Origin: NCEH01 sp043195195
GTDB lineage: Bacteria > Pseudomonadota > Alphaproteobacteria > Rhizobiales > Xanthobacteraceae
Reading direction: 5' to 3'
Length of the DNA: 64,000 nt
NCBI RefSeq assembly: GCF_043195195.1
Contig: NZ_JBAFWT010000004.1
Span: 124,001-188,000, forward strand
The position numbers were made by a program, and so were the translations under genes. The notes beneath the pieces are model-generated. The model was not told where the DNA came from. It ran no database searches and saw only the letters and a list, made by a program, of their open reading frames with translations. Below are positions 55,031 to 63,991 of this stretch, piece after piece (the stretch's first letter is position 1; each line of letters begins with the position of its first letter).

Positions 55031-55396
55031 TCACGACCCCGCAGCGTCTTCGATCACGCTGCGAATGGCGCGGACGATGTCCTGCTCTCGAAACGGCTTT
55101 TGAACGACGACCGCGGACGGAATAATTGTCTTGATGCTCAGAACGTCGCCGCTGATGAAAATATGCGGCACGTGTCCACTCCGGCAAATGGCCTCGACAG
55201 CGGATATGCCGCTTCCCTGCTGCAGCATCGCATCAACGATCATGAGGTCCGGCTTCGACAGGCTCGCCGCAATCACCGCGTCGGATTCAGTGGCTTCGAT
55301 TGCATAGACATCGTGTCCCATATCTTCGAGCAGTTCAGCCAGATGCATGCCGATCACGGCGTCGTCCTCGATGATGAGGATCCTTAGCGCATTCAT
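55031..55396 (-). CDS. Single-domain response regulator
   Basis: The 121-residue protein is a receiver domain alone: RILIIEDDAVIGMHLAELLE, phosphoacceptor Asp in DLMIVDAMLQQGSG (about residue 54), and QKPF with the conserved Lys. No output domain is present. It may be a phosphate sink or partner for a kinase such as the large CheB/CheR-kinase fusion 2 kb away. The 276 bases upstream of its start contain no visible gene. Confidence 0.92.
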   Translation of the reverse strand: MNALRILIIEDDAVIGMHLAELLEDMGHDVYAIEATESDAVIAASLSKPDLMIVDAMLQQGSGISAVEAICRSGHVPHIFISGDVLSIKTIIPSAVVVQKPFREQDIVRAIRSVIEDAAGS

Positions 55397-55672
55397 CGCC
55401 CTGCCGCCCTCATGCCGCCCGAGATACCGGCGCGGCGAGCATAAGGCCGGCCCGGTCGTGAAATCTTGGCAGCGTGGCGATGGACCTTTGGCCCCATGCC
55501 ACGCTCAACCGCCCCGACATTATCTCCGGGACGGGGGGTGGAGCAGGCTCGGAAACTACTCAGCTTCGCGGGCGGCTCCGGGTCGACGCCGCGCGGCTTC
55601 GATATCTGTAGTCATGCCGGGGCATAGCGGCTAAATCGAGGATCGATATCGTTTCAGCTGCATCACCCGCCC

Positions 55673-56809
55673 ATGATCATCGCTTCCCCCAACGACTATC
55701 GCGCGGCCGCGAAGCGCAAGCTTCCGCGCTTCCTGTTCGACTATGTCGACGGCGGCGCCTATGCCGAGCGCACGCTGGCCAGCAATGTCTCCGACCTCCA
55801 GGGCATCAGCCTGCGGCAACGCGTGCTCAAGAATGTCGAAAAGCTCAGCCTGGAAACCGAGCTTTTCGGGCAGCCGTGCGCCATGCCCGTCATCCTGGCT
55901 CCGGTGGGGCTCGCGGGCATGCTCGCCCGCCGCGGCGAGGTGCAGGCGGTCCGGGCGGCGGCGGTCAAGGGCATCCCCATGACCCTCTCCACGGTCTCGG
56001 TCTGCCCGCTCGAGGAAGTGGTGCCGGCAAGCCCCAGGATGCCGTGGTTCCAGCTCTATGTCCTGAAGGACCGCGGCTTCATGCGCAATGCGCTGGAGCG
56101 GGCGCAGGCGCTCGGGGTCACCACACTGGTCTTCACCGTCGACATGCCGACGCCGGGCGCGCGCTATCGCGATCCGCATTCCGGTATGTCGGGCCCGTTC
56201 GGCCCGCAGCGGCGCATCCTCCAGGCCATGTTCAAGCCGAGCTGGGCGTATGACGTCGGCCTGATGGGAACGCCCCACGATCTCGGCAACGTGTCCAAAT
56301 ATCTCGGCAAGCCGACCGGCCTTGCCGATTATATCGGCTGGCTCGCGGCGAATTTCGATCCGTCGATCAGCTGGTCGGATCTCGAATGGATCCGCGATTT
56401 CTGGCGCGGCCCGATCATCATCAAGGGGATCCTCGACCCCGAGGATGCGCGCGACGCGGTGACGTTCGGCGCCAGCGGCATCGTTGTGTCGAACCACGGG
56501 GGCCGGCAGCTCGACGGGGTGCTCTCGAGCGCCCGGGCTCTGCCGTCCATCGCCGATGCGGTGGGCAGCGAACTTACCCTCCTTGCCGATGGCGGCATCC
56601 GTTCGGGGCTCGATGTGGTCCGCATGCTGGCGCTCGGCGCGAAGGGCGTGCTGCTCGGTCGCGCCTTCGCCTATGCCTTGGCAAGCGGTGGCCAAGCGGG
56701 CGTGGAGAACCTTCTCGATATCCTCGCGAAGGAAATGCGCGTGGCGATGACCCTGACGGGCGTGGAGCGCGTGTCGCAGATCGACGGTTCGATCCTGGCG
56801 AAGCTCTAG
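55673..56809 (+). CDS. lldD: L-lactate dehydrogenase (FMN-dependent)
   Basis: The 378-residue alpha-hydroxy-acid oxidase family enzyme oxidises L-lactate to pyruvate and passes electrons to quinone at the membrane. FMN/active-site segments are ILAPVGLAGMLARRGE, WFQLYVLKDRGF, IIIKGILDPEDARDA, VVSNHGGRQLDG with the catalytic His and Arg, and ADGGIRSGLDVVRMLALGAKG. The length is normal. Other 2-hydroxyacids are possible substrates. It stands alone between two repeats, with no lactate permease or GntR regulator adjacent. Confidence 0.9.
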   Translation: MIIASPNDYRAAAKRKLPRFLFDYVDGGAYAERTLASNVSDLQGISLRQRVLKNVEKLSLETELFGQPCAMPVILAPVGLAGMLARRGEVQAVRAAAVKGIPMTLSTVSVCPLEEVVPASPRMPWFQLYVLKDRGFMRNALERAQALGVTTLVFTVDMPTPGARYRDPHSGMSGPFGPQRRILQAMFKPSWAYDVGLMGTPHDLGNVSKYLGKPTGLADYIGWLAANFDPSISWSDLEWIRDFWRGPIIIKGILDPEDARDAVTFGASGIVVSNHGGRQLDGVLSSARALPSIADAVGSELTLLADGGIRSGLDVVRMLALGAKGVLLGRAFAYALASGGQAGVENLLDILAKEMRVAMTLTGVERVSQIDGSILAKL

Positions 56810-56810
56810 G

Positions 56811-56890
56811 GCGTTTCCCCGTTTTCAGGGACGCAGGGAAACCCTCTCTCTCGTCGTTCAGTCGCGTTTTCCTGACGCGAGCCGAACCGT
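56811..56890. repeat. Dispersed palindromic repeat, copy 2
   Basis: GCGTTTCCCCGTTTTCAGGGA and GTCGCGTTTTCCTGACGCGA-type sequence mirror copy 1 at 54803-54894. It follows the lldD stop by two bases and may terminate transcription. These look like Rhizobiales intergenic palindromes, but the family is not identified. Confidence 0.65.
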
Positions 56891-57024
56891 CGGCAAGATC
56901 GCTGCTGGCGCTCCTGCTTCGCTCGAATCTCGCCGGCCGAGTGGGCGGCGACATGAGCGGCGGGGGGCGCCGCTCATGTCCTTGGATCACGTCGACCGGA
57001 CGGCCGTTGGTGGGAACCCGTGGT

Positions 57025-57702
57025 TCAGGCCGGGTCGTAGAGGCGCCGCTCGAGCAGCGCGCTGCCCTTGAGACCGTGCAGGGCCTTGGCTGCCGCGAGC
57101 ACGGCAAGATCGATCAGCGGCTCGACAATGATCACCAGCATGTAGGCGCCGCCGAACGTGGCGATGGAGGAAGCGTTCGCCACCGTGAAGCCCTGGCCGT
57201 AGAGCGCCCAGAACGCCACCCAGACGACGATTCCGGCCTGATAGGTGGTCGAAAGCGCCAGGGCCTGACGATACTTCAGCTCCACATAGGGCGTGTTGGG
57301 TGCCAGGACCTTGGGGGCCAGCACGGCGAGCGCGAACAGCGGCACCAGCAGGGTCGTGACATTCATGCCGTATTGCGGCAGGTCGAACGGCGCGAAGAAC
57401 AGGCCCTGGACCAGCAGGCCGAGGGCAAGGCCGATGGCTGCCGGGGCGGCCCCGAAGATCAGGAACAAGGTCGAGCCGAGGATCAGATGGACCTCGGAAA
57501 CGCCGACCGGATAATGCGGGAGAATTTCGAAGAACGAGAAGACGAGGGCGGTGCATGCCGCACTGCGCGCGATCAGCGAGAGCGGGCCGCGTTCGCGCAC
57601 GGTTCCGGCCGCCAGCTTCATCGTATAGCCGAGGGCACCGGCGGCGGTCACATAGCTCAGCCAGATCTTGCCGGGATCCACGAGGCCGGGTTCGATATGC
57701 AT
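57025..57702 (-). CDS. CbiM-type cobalt ECF permease component
   Basis: The 225-residue membrane protein starts MHIEPGLVDPGKIWLSYVTAAG, with His2 at the N-terminus as required for cobalt/nickel binding in CbiM/NikM, and has about six to seven hydrophobic segments (HYPVGVSEVHLILGSTLFLIF). It is predicted to be the substrate-recognition part of an energy-coupling cobalt importer. The CbiN, CbiQ and CbiO partners are not next to it. The cobalamin riboswitch directly upstream strongly supports a cobalt role. The ATG at 57702 is chosen because the functional N-terminus begins there. Confidence 0.85.
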   Translation of the reverse strand: MHIEPGLVDPGKIWLSYVTAAGALGYTMKLAAGTVRERGPLSLIARSAACTALVFSFFEILPHYPVGVSEVHLILGSTLFLIFGAAPAAIGLALGLLVQGLFFAPFDLPQYGMNVTTLLVPLFALAVLAPKVLAPNTPYVELKYRQALALSTTYQAGIVVWVAFWALYGQGFTVANASSIATFGGAYMLVIIVEPLIDLAVLAAAKALHGLKGSALLERRLYDPA

Positions 57703-57744
57703 AGAAGGCTCCTTTACCGTCTCACCCGACGGCGTGAGATTGAA

Positions 57745-57945
57745 CACATGCTGCGCCTGGCCGGTCTCCTGACTCGCGGGTCGTCGCAACCTTCCGCCTT
57801 CCCAGGCCTCCCCGAAGGGTAGGTCCAGTGGCATCCCGGCAGGCCACTCGCCGCTCACAGTCGCGGGGGCGGTCGGGGCTCGCGGCGGTCAGCCGTTCCC
57901 CCGTTCCCATATCGTCCGAAGCGCGTCGCCGTGCCTCGTCCGAAA
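57745..57945 (-). promoter_or_regulatory. Cobalamin (B12) riboswitch
   Basis: Read on the minus strand, the region contains in order a GGGAACGG segment, CCCGCGACTGTGAGCGG, GCCACTGG, GGGAAGGCGG and the B12 box AGTCAGGAGACCGGCC (plus-strand 57759-57774). These are the conserved blocks of the cobalamin aptamer. A small 6-bp hairpin (57720-57739) before the ribosome site of the CbiM gene, without a T-tract, suggests translational control. The exact outer limits are approximate. Confidence 0.9.
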
Positions 57946-58014
57946 ACCATTCGCTCGTGCAGCAGCGGACAACCCGCAGCCGCTGTCAAGGGCGCAGATG
58001 CGCGGCGCCGTGCG

Positions 58015-58194
58015 CTATTTGGTGAGGATGAGTTTGTTTTGGGCCGTCAGGCGCAATTGGTAAGCCTGATCGCCGTGCCGGATCATGATGGTGCGGCCGA
58101 CGCGGAAGATGTCCGCGCTGTCCATGCTTTCCTGGACGACGGGGATGATGCGCCCGCGCGGCTTCAGGACGATCTTGAGGGGGACGGTGCCCAT
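58015..58194 (-). CDS. hemP: HemP/HmuP-like small protein
   Basis: The 59-residue protein starts at ATG 58194 and ends YQLRLTAQNKLILTK, the invariant tail of HemP-type proteins, with SADIFRVGRTIMIRHG before it. Related HmuP proteins co-activate haem-uptake genes with Irr in rhizobia. It is probably the last gene of the metal-uptake operon here (71 bases after the preceding gene), but no haem transporter is visible in the window. Confidence 0.85.
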   Translation of the reverse strand: MGTVPLKIVLKPRGRIIPVVQESMDSADIFRVGRTIMIRHGDQAYQLRLTAQNKLILTK

Positions 58195-58265
58195 AAGAGC
58201 CTCCCGGTTCGTATGGAGGGAAGCGGGGCAAGGGTGTCGTGTCAGGCCCTCGCCCCGCGCCAGCG

Positions 58266-58502
58266 TCACAGGTGCAAAAGTCCTGGAACGACGAAGCGGA
58301 TCAGGATCGCCATCTGGCCGAAGATCCAGCTCACGGCCGCGGTGTCGCGCAGATCGATGCCGTCGCCGCTCACGTCCAGCAACGCACGGGCAACATCGAG
58401 GTCGAACAGCTTAATGCCGCCCATCAGCAGGCAGCCCGCCGCCGCGCCGGAGACGAAGGTGGTGCCAAGGTCGCGCAGCACCGAGGAGGAGGACGCGTTC
58501 AT
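58266..58502 (-). CDS. Small membrane protein, unknown
   Basis: The 78-residue protein has hydrophobic segments around residues 13-30 and 56-75, separated by an acidic loop (DVSGDGIDLRD). Its ATG overlaps the stop of the SCO gene by four bases, which shows it is expressed with it. I do not recognise a family; it may be a small partner of the copper chaperones or the receptor system. Confidence 0.65.
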   Translation of the reverse strand: MNASSSSVLRDLGTTFVSGAAAGCLLMGGIKLFDLDVARALLDVSGDGIDLRDTAAVSWIFGQMAILIRFVVPGLLHL

Positions 58503-59158
58503 CCCGCAGCTCCCGGCATTGCCAGGAGTTGGCGCAACTTCTCATCCCGCGCGGCCTCATCCTCCTTGTAGCCGATGATCCCGGCATAATGCCCCTGGCG
58601 ATCCATCAGATACACCACGGCGGTGTGGTCGAGGGTGTAGTCGCCATCGCTGGTCGGGACCTTGCGCCAGAACACCCGGTAAGCCTTGGCCAGCGCCGCG
58701 ATCTGAGCCGGCGGCCCCGAAAGGCCGATGATTCGCGGATCGAAGGACTGGATGTAGCTTGCCAGCGTCTGCGGCGTGTCCCGCTCCGGGTCGAGCGAGA
58801 CGAACACCACCGTCAGGTCTTGCGCCTGCGCGCCCAGCCGGTGGAGCGATTCCGACATGTCCCACAAGGTGGTCGGGCACACTTCCGGGCAGCGGGTGAA
58901 GCCGAAGAAGATGGCGAATGGCTTGCCCTTGAGATCGCCATCGGAGAGGTCCCCGCCCTTTGAGGAGGCAAGGCGGAACGGACCGCCGATGGTCGCGCGC
59001 TCGCTCACCGCCTGGGTGGCGGAGAGCAAGGCCCCCGGTTGCCAGATCAGGAAGCCGGCGGTGGCGGCGACGCCCACGACCAGGGCGAGCAGAACGCCGC
59101 GCCCCCGCGCCCGCGGCACCGATCCCTCAGGATCTGAGGGCTGATGCGGACGGACCAT
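58499..59158 (-). CDS. SCO1/SenC-family copper protein
   Basis: The 219-residue protein has an N-terminal membrane anchor (about 21-40, VLLALVVGVAATAGFLIW) and a thioredoxin-like domain. The copper site CPEVC (in FTRCPEVCPTT) and a later His (DHTAVVYL) match SCO. It inserts or reduces copper at the CuA site of cytochrome oxidase. It follows PCu(A)C by one base in the operon. The ATG at 59158 is preferred to a longer reading upstream. Confidence 0.94.
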   Translation of the reverse strand: MVRPHQPSDPEGSVPRARGRGVLLALVVGVAATAGFLIWQPGALLSATQAVSERATIGGPFRLASSKGGDLSDGDLKGKPFAIFFGFTRCPEVCPTTLWDMSESLHRLGAQAQDLTVVFVSLDPERDTPQTLASYIQSFDPRIIGLSGPPAQIAALAKAYRVFWRKVPTSDGDYTLDHTAVVYLMDRQGHYAGIIGYKEDEAARDEKLRQLLAMPGAAG

Positions 59159-59159
59159 C

Positions 59160-59717
59160 TCACTTGCCCATCTGCATATGGTCGTGGTCGCTGCCGCTCG
59201 CGGCGATGGCGTCGACGACATATTTCACGTTGACCGTGCCGGCCTTCTCGAAGGTGAGCGTGCCCTCGAACGGGGTGCCCTGCTTGAGCGGCTGCTTCAG
59301 GCCCATGAACATGATGTGGTAGGAGCCGGGCTTGAGGGCGACCGATCCGTTCGCCGGGACCACGAGGCCGCCGACCACCGGACGCATGGTCATGACGCCA
59401 TTGGCCATGGACATCTCATGGATCTCCACGCGCTGCGCTACCGTGGCGGTCGCCGAAACCAGGCGATCGTCGGCCGTGCCGGTATTCTTCAGCACCAGAT
59501 AGCCGCCGCCGACCGCCGCGCCGTTCGGCGTCGCGCGCGCCCAGGGATGGTCGACCTCGATGCTGCCCACCTTGAATTCGTGCGCGAACAGCGATTGCGC
59601 CGAGAGCAGGAGGATGAAGACCGCGAACACGGTCGCGGCGAGAATTTCCTCACCATAGAGGCGGTGGGGCAGGCGCGCGCCTGCGGTTCCGGACAGGCGG
59701 CGAAACGGATTGATCAT
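59160..59717 (-). CDS. Periplasmic copper chaperone PCu(A)C
   Basis: The 185-residue protein has an unusually long N-terminal part (45 residues) before a signal-like helix (ATVFAVFILLLSAQSLFAHE). The Cu(I) site follows the family pattern: VEIHEMSMANGVMTMRPV then SYHIMFMGLK (His and Met ligands). PCu(A)C delivers copper to SCO or cytochrome oxidase, consistent with the SCO gene starting one base after this stop. Confidence 0.93.
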   Translation of the reverse strand: MINPFRRLSGTAGARLPHRLYGEEILAATVFAVFILLLSAQSLFAHEFKVGSIEVDHPWARATPNGAAVGGGYLVLKNTGTADDRLVSATATVAQRVEIHEMSMANGVMTMRPVVGGLVVPANGSVALKPGSYHIMFMGLKQPLKQGTPFEGTLTFEKAGTVNVKYVVDAIAASGSDHDHMQMGK

Positions 59718-59807
59718 GAGAAAGCTCCAAAAGCGAACCTCTGCCCAGGATTGGGCGAGGCATGCATGCGCACTGCGAACGGCGGTGGGCCCTGAAAGGG
59801 CGCGGGC

Positions 59808-60197
59808 TCAGATCGCGGCGGGTGGAGCGCGGGCAAGGCTTGAGGAGTGGGCGATGGATGAGCGGACGAAAGCGCTCGGCCGCATCTTTGCGATCGGCGC
59901 GCCATCGCTGCGCGGGGGCGGGACAAGCAGCGCCGTTGGGGGCGGTGGCGCGGCCGCCGGGCCGAACATGGTGCAGCCGAGGACACAGCAATCGGGCAGC
60001 GCGTGAGCAGGTGCATCGTCCCCGGCCGGCGGACCGCCGGAGGAGGACGAGAGGCACAGGGCGCCTGCGCCATCAACGAGGGACAATGGCCCGGCATGCG
60101 CGCCGATGCTCATCCCGATCAGCAGCACCTGCAGGACAAGCAGATACGCCGCCGCAACGGCGGTCCATGCTTTCCAGGCGGGGTGCTGCGCGGTCAC
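59808..60197 (-). CDS. DUF2946-like secreted or membrane Cys-containing protein
   Basis: The 129-residue product has an N-terminal hydrophobic helix (WTAVAAAYLLVLQVLLIGMSI) and the HALPDCCVLGC cluster typical of DUF2946, followed by a Pro-rich tail. It starts at GTG 60197. Proteins of this kind are found in copper-related operons, but the role is unknown. It lies between PepSY and PCu(A)C genes on the same strand. Confidence 0.75.
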   Translation of the reverse strand: MTAQHPAWKAWTAVAAAYLLVLQVLLIGMSIGAHAGPLSLVDGAGALCLSSSSGGPPAGDDAPAHALPDCCVLGCTMFGPAAAPPPPTALLVPPPRSDGAPIAKMRPSAFVRSSIAHSSSLARAPPAAI

Positions 60198-60314
60198 GGA
60201 ACGCTCGGCCTCTCAGGTCTTGAATGGAGCAGCATGGCACGGAACGGCCGGTCGCTGTAGGCGCACGGTGTGCGGCACGCTGCCCTATGCGGCGGGCCGC
60301 TTTGGGGGTGCGCG

Positions 60315-61697
60315 TCACGCCGTCCGGGAGCGGTGCGCGAGCCGGCGGAACAGCAGGTCGCAGGCCAGCACCAGCGCGAGCGAGGCGCCGGCCAGCGGGA
60401 AGATGAGGCCGAGGGTCAGGATGATCGCCACCAGGGTCCGCAGCGTCGGCGCCGCCAGGGCGCGGGGCGCGCCCAGATGACCCTTGGGTCTGCGGCGCCA
60501 CCACATATAAGGGCCGGACAGGCACAGAAAGACGATGCCGATGCAGGGCAGCAGCATCACGATCTGGTTCAGGCGACCGAAATAATTGCCCATGTGGATC
60601 TGCACGCCCAGCTCGACCGCCTTGGCGACGACGCCATAATCGGCATAGCGCACGTCGTCGATCACGCGGCCCGAATATTGGTCGATATAGAGCGTGCGCT
60701 GGCCCTCCGGCTGGTCGGGATAGAGCACGGCGATATAGGCCCCATCGGCGTTGCGGGGCAGGCTCAGGCGGTAGGGCGCGGACAGGCCGGCGGCGGCAAG
60801 GCGTTCGGCCACCGCATCTAATCCGATGGCCGGCCGGTCCAATGGCGCGGGGGGAGCCATCGCGGCATGACGGTGCGCCTCATGCGCATCGGATTGGGGC
60901 GCGGGTGCTGCTTCCAGGGTCCAGGGCACCGTGCCGCCGGTCGCGTCCTTCACCGTAAGCGTCGAAGTGACCGGCGCGCCGTGGGAGCGATGGCTCACGG
61001 GATAGCCGATGCCGGCGACGTCCGCGCCCCGCCGCAGCAGGTCGCCCCACAGGTTTGCCCAAGGCAGGCCGGTGAGGATGAGGAACATCACCAGCACCGC
61101 CGTCCAAAGGCCGATGGCGGCATGCCACTCCTTCCAGAAGGCGCGCCCGCGCACGCCCAGGCGCGGCAGCAGCGCGGCGCGCGCCCCGCCCTTCGGCCAC
61201 CACAGATAAAGACCGCTCACCGTGAGGATGAAGCCCCAGCACGCCGCAAGCTCGACGATGCCGTCGCCGAACGTGCCCAGCATCAGCGAGCCGTGGGCGA
61301 CATCGGCAAAGCCGACCAGGGTGTGGGTGTAGATGTGGGAGCCGAGCACCGCGCCGGTTCCCGGATCGACGAACACCCGCACCGGCTCGCCCTGCTGCGG
61401 GGAAACGAATACCTGCACGCTGCGCCCCGGCGCGGCGGGGGTATCGATGCGGGTCACCCGCCCGCCGGGAAAGGGCGAGAGTGCGGCGCTTGCGATCTCG
61501 CTCAGCGCGATCTGGTGCTGCGACGGCGCCACCAGGCGTTCGCGGGGATAGATGAGATCGTTGATTTCATCGTTGAACAGATAGATCGCCCCCGTGACGG
61601 CGAGGATCAGCATGAACGGGGCGCACAGCAGCCCGGCATAGAAATGCCAGCGCCATATCGCCCTGTGCAGCACGGCGGAAGACCAGATTTCAGACAA
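60315..61697 (-). CDS. PepSY-associated membrane protein (PiuB-like)
   Basis: The 460-residue protein has four main membrane segments and two PepSY-like periplasmic portions (RIDTPAAPGRSVQVFVSPQQGEPVRVF region; YIDQYSGRVIDDVRYADYG region). The N-terminus RAIWRWHFYAGLLCAPFM is typical of iron-regulated PepSY_TM proteins, which are thought to reduce metal chelates after receptor uptake. Start is TTG at 61697 with GGGAGGCG upstream. It follows the TonB receptor by 62 bases. Confidence 0.88.
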   Translation of the reverse strand: MSEIWSSAVLHRAIWRWHFYAGLLCAPFMLILAVTGAIYLFNDEINDLIYPRERLVAPSQHQIALSEIASAALSPFPGGRVTRIDTPAAPGRSVQVFVSPQQGEPVRVFVDPGTGAVLGSHIYTHTLVGFADVAHGSLMLGTFGDGIVELAACWGFILTVSGLYLWWPKGGARAALLPRLGVRGRAFWKEWHAAIGLWTAVLVMFLILTGLPWANLWGDLLRRGADVAGIGYPVSHRSHGAPVTSTLTVKDATGGTVPWTLEAAPAPQSDAHEAHRHAAMAPPAPLDRPAIGLDAVAERLAAAGLSAPYRLSLPRNADGAYIAVLYPDQPEGQRTLYIDQYSGRVIDDVRYADYGVVAKAVELGVQIHMGNYFGRLNQIVMLLPCIGIVFLCLSGPYMWWRRRPKGHLGAPRALAAPTLRTLVAIILTLGLIFPLAGASLALVLACDLLFRRLAHRSRTA

Positions 61698-61759
61698 GAA
61701 CGCCTCCCGGTGAGGAATTGCCGAGGCGGGCGGGCGCGCCGGGCGCCCGCCCGGTGCGA

Positions 61760-63991
61760 TCAGAACTTCACCGCATAAGACAGCTCATAGCTGCGCGGCG
61801 CGCCGAGATAGACCTGGGTCGAGCTGTAGCCCGACCAGTCCGCATAGAACGCATTGGTCAGATTGCGCCCGCGCAGGCGGAAGGTGCCCCGCCCGATGTC
61901 ATAGCTGATCCAGGCATCCAGTAGGGTTCGGCCCTGAACCTCGATGGTGTTCGCGGTGTCGGTATAGAACGAGCTGACATATTGCACCTGTCCGCTGACC
62001 GTCAGCGGAATATCGGCGAAGCGATAGCTGGCGAGCAACAGATAGGTCCATTCGGGAACATTGGTCGGCCGGTTGCCGGCGAGGTTGGCGCCTGCGGACC
62101 AAAGCTCGGTGAATTCCGCATTGATGTAGGAGGTATTTGCCGTGACCTTCAATTGATCGGTCAGCGCCACGGCAATTTCCGCCTCCATGCCGCGCGAGCG
62201 CTGGCTGCCCCCCTGGATGGTGAGCGCGGGATTGGCCGGGTCGCGGGTGAGGATGTCGTATTGCTCGATCTGGTAGACCGAAGCGGTGGTGACCACGCGA
62301 TTGTCCCAGAACGTGGACTTGATGCCGGCCTCGATCGAATTGCCGGTGGAAAGCTCGAACTTGGCGTTCGCCATATTGCTGAGCAGCAGCGAGGTGACCG
62401 GGACGGTCGCCTGACTATATTGCGCGAAGACCGCCGTGCCGGGAAGAATGTCGTAGACCGTTCCGATCCGCCACGAGATGCTTTCGTAATTATTGTCGAA
62501 CTGCGAGGTCGTGAAGGTATTCAGATTGTAGATCTGGCGGTCGAGCTGGATCGCCTCATAGCGGATGCCGCCGACCACCAGCCATTCGGGTGTGAGATTG
62601 ACGGCGTCTTCGGTGAAGGCGGCATAGGTATCCACCTGGCTGTCGTAATTCTGCCGGGTGGAGAAATTGGCCGCCGTATCCGCGGGGAAATACCCCCGGT
62701 TGGGAAAATAGGGGCTGACCGACGTGGTGGTGCCGAACCGGCGCTCGGAGTTCAGCGTGGTGTTGATATATTCGAGGCCCGCCGCGAAGCGGTGCCGCAT
62801 GTTCCACACATCCCCATCGAACAGGGCGGTCGCCCGTTCCGACCACACGTGCTGGTCGTGGGTGATCTTGGTGGTGCTGCGGTCGAGCAGGCCGGTGGCG
62901 GTATTATAGGTGAAATCTTCCGAATTCGCCCATAAGCGGTTCGCGGTGTAGTAACCGAGGTCGTTGCGCAAGGTCCAGTTGTCGGTCAGTTCGTATTCCG
63001 TCCGGTCGCGCAGCCACACCGCGTCGGAACGCATCTCGCCATTGTAGACATTGTAGTTCTGGTTGCGCAGCGCCTTGTCGATCACCATGCCGCCCGGCGC
63101 GGAGACGAGGTTCGATGGCGAAATCGCCGCCGCGCGGGCGATCAGCGGCGTGCCCTGATAGGGCGTGCTGTAGTCATCGTGGAAATAGTCGATGGCCGCC
63201 GTCGTGGTGAGCCGGTCGGACAGCACCAATGTGGTGGCGAGGGTGACGGCGGCGGTCTGGGAATCGGTGTCGTTCACATAGCCGCCGGACTGGCCGTAGC
63301 TGGCACTGGCGCGCACCGCCGCGTTCTGGCCCAGGGCGGCATTATAGTCGATGCCGGCCCGTACCGTGTCGAAGCTGCCGTAGCTCACCAGGGCCTCGCC
63401 GCCGGTGCGGTTCAAGTCCGGCTGGCGGGTGACGAGATTGATGGTGCCGGCGAGGGCGCCATTGCCGGAAATCACCGATGCCGGTCCCTTGAGCACTTCC
63501 ACCCGCTCAAAGGTGAAGCTGTCGTAATTGCGCGAGATGAGCAGCGGATCGGGCACCTGCATGCCGTCGATGGAATAGCCGACCGCCGCGCGGGAGAAGC
63601 CGCGGATGGAGGTCACGCCCGGCTCGCCCGGCAAGTTGCCGGCGGTGACGCCGGGCACCGTATTATAGACCTCGGTGAGGGTGCGCAGGCCGCGATCCTG
63701 CATCTCTTGCTGGGTCACGATGTCGACGCTGGCGGGGGTCTCGAACGGCGTCAGGCCGACGAGGCTGCCGGTCTCGTTCGAAAGCCGCAGCTTGGCGATG
63801 TCCGGCAGAACCAGGGATTGGGCGGCGGAGCCGTTCTCGACCGTAACCGTGGGCAGGTCGATCACGGTTTCGGTGGTCGCCGTGGGGGTGGATTGCTGCT
63901 GGGCGAGGGCGGGTGCGATCGCGGTGCTCGCAAAGAGCAAGGCTGCGCTGGCGCGCCGGCCGAAGCGGCGGGGCGTGGAAAGGCACGTCAT
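61760..63991 (-). CDS. TonB-dependent outer-membrane receptor (siderophore or copper-chelate type)
   Basis: The 743-residue receptor has a signal peptide (SAALLFASTAIAPALAQQ). A plug domain follows (ETPASVDIVTQQEMQDRGLRTLTEVY and VTSIRGFSRAAVGYSIDGMQV, GPASVISGNGALAGTINLVTRQP), then a beta-barrel ending YELSYAVKF, with the terminal Phe needed for insertion. No N-terminal signalling domain is present. Similar to FpvA/FhuE-like siderophore receptors; the downstream copper genes leave iron versus copper chelate open. The start lies 9 bases from the window edge, so its promoter is outside. Confidence 0.92.
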   Translation of the reverse strand: MTCLSTPRRFGRRASAALLFASTAIAPALAQQQSTPTATTETVIDLPTVTVENGSAAQSLVLPDIAKLRLSNETGSLVGLTPFETPASVDIVTQQEMQDRGLRTLTEVYNTVPGVTAGNLPGEPGVTSIRGFSRAAVGYSIDGMQVPDPLLISRNYDSFTFERVEVLKGPASVISGNGALAGTINLVTRQPDLNRTGGEALVSYGSFDTVRAGIDYNAALGQNAAVRASASYGQSGGYVNDTDSQTAAVTLATTLVLSDRLTTTAAIDYFHDDYSTPYQGTPLIARAAAISPSNLVSAPGGMVIDKALRNQNYNVYNGEMRSDAVWLRDRTEYELTDNWTLRNDLGYYTANRLWANSEDFTYNTATGLLDRSTTKITHDQHVWSERATALFDGDVWNMRHRFAAGLEYINTTLNSERRFGTTTSVSPYFPNRGYFPADTAANFSTRQNYDSQVDTYAAFTEDAVNLTPEWLVVGGIRYEAIQLDRQIYNLNTFTTSQFDNNYESISWRIGTVYDILPGTAVFAQYSQATVPVTSLLLSNMANAKFELSTGNSIEAGIKSTFWDNRVVTTASVYQIEQYDILTRDPANPALTIQGGSQRSRGMEAEIAVALTDQLKVTANTSYINAEFTELWSAGANLAGNRPTNVPEWTYLLLASYRFADIPLTVSGQVQYVSSFYTDTANTIEVQGRTLLDAWISYDIGRGTFRLRGRNLTNAFYADWSGYSSTQVYLGAPRSYELSYAVKF

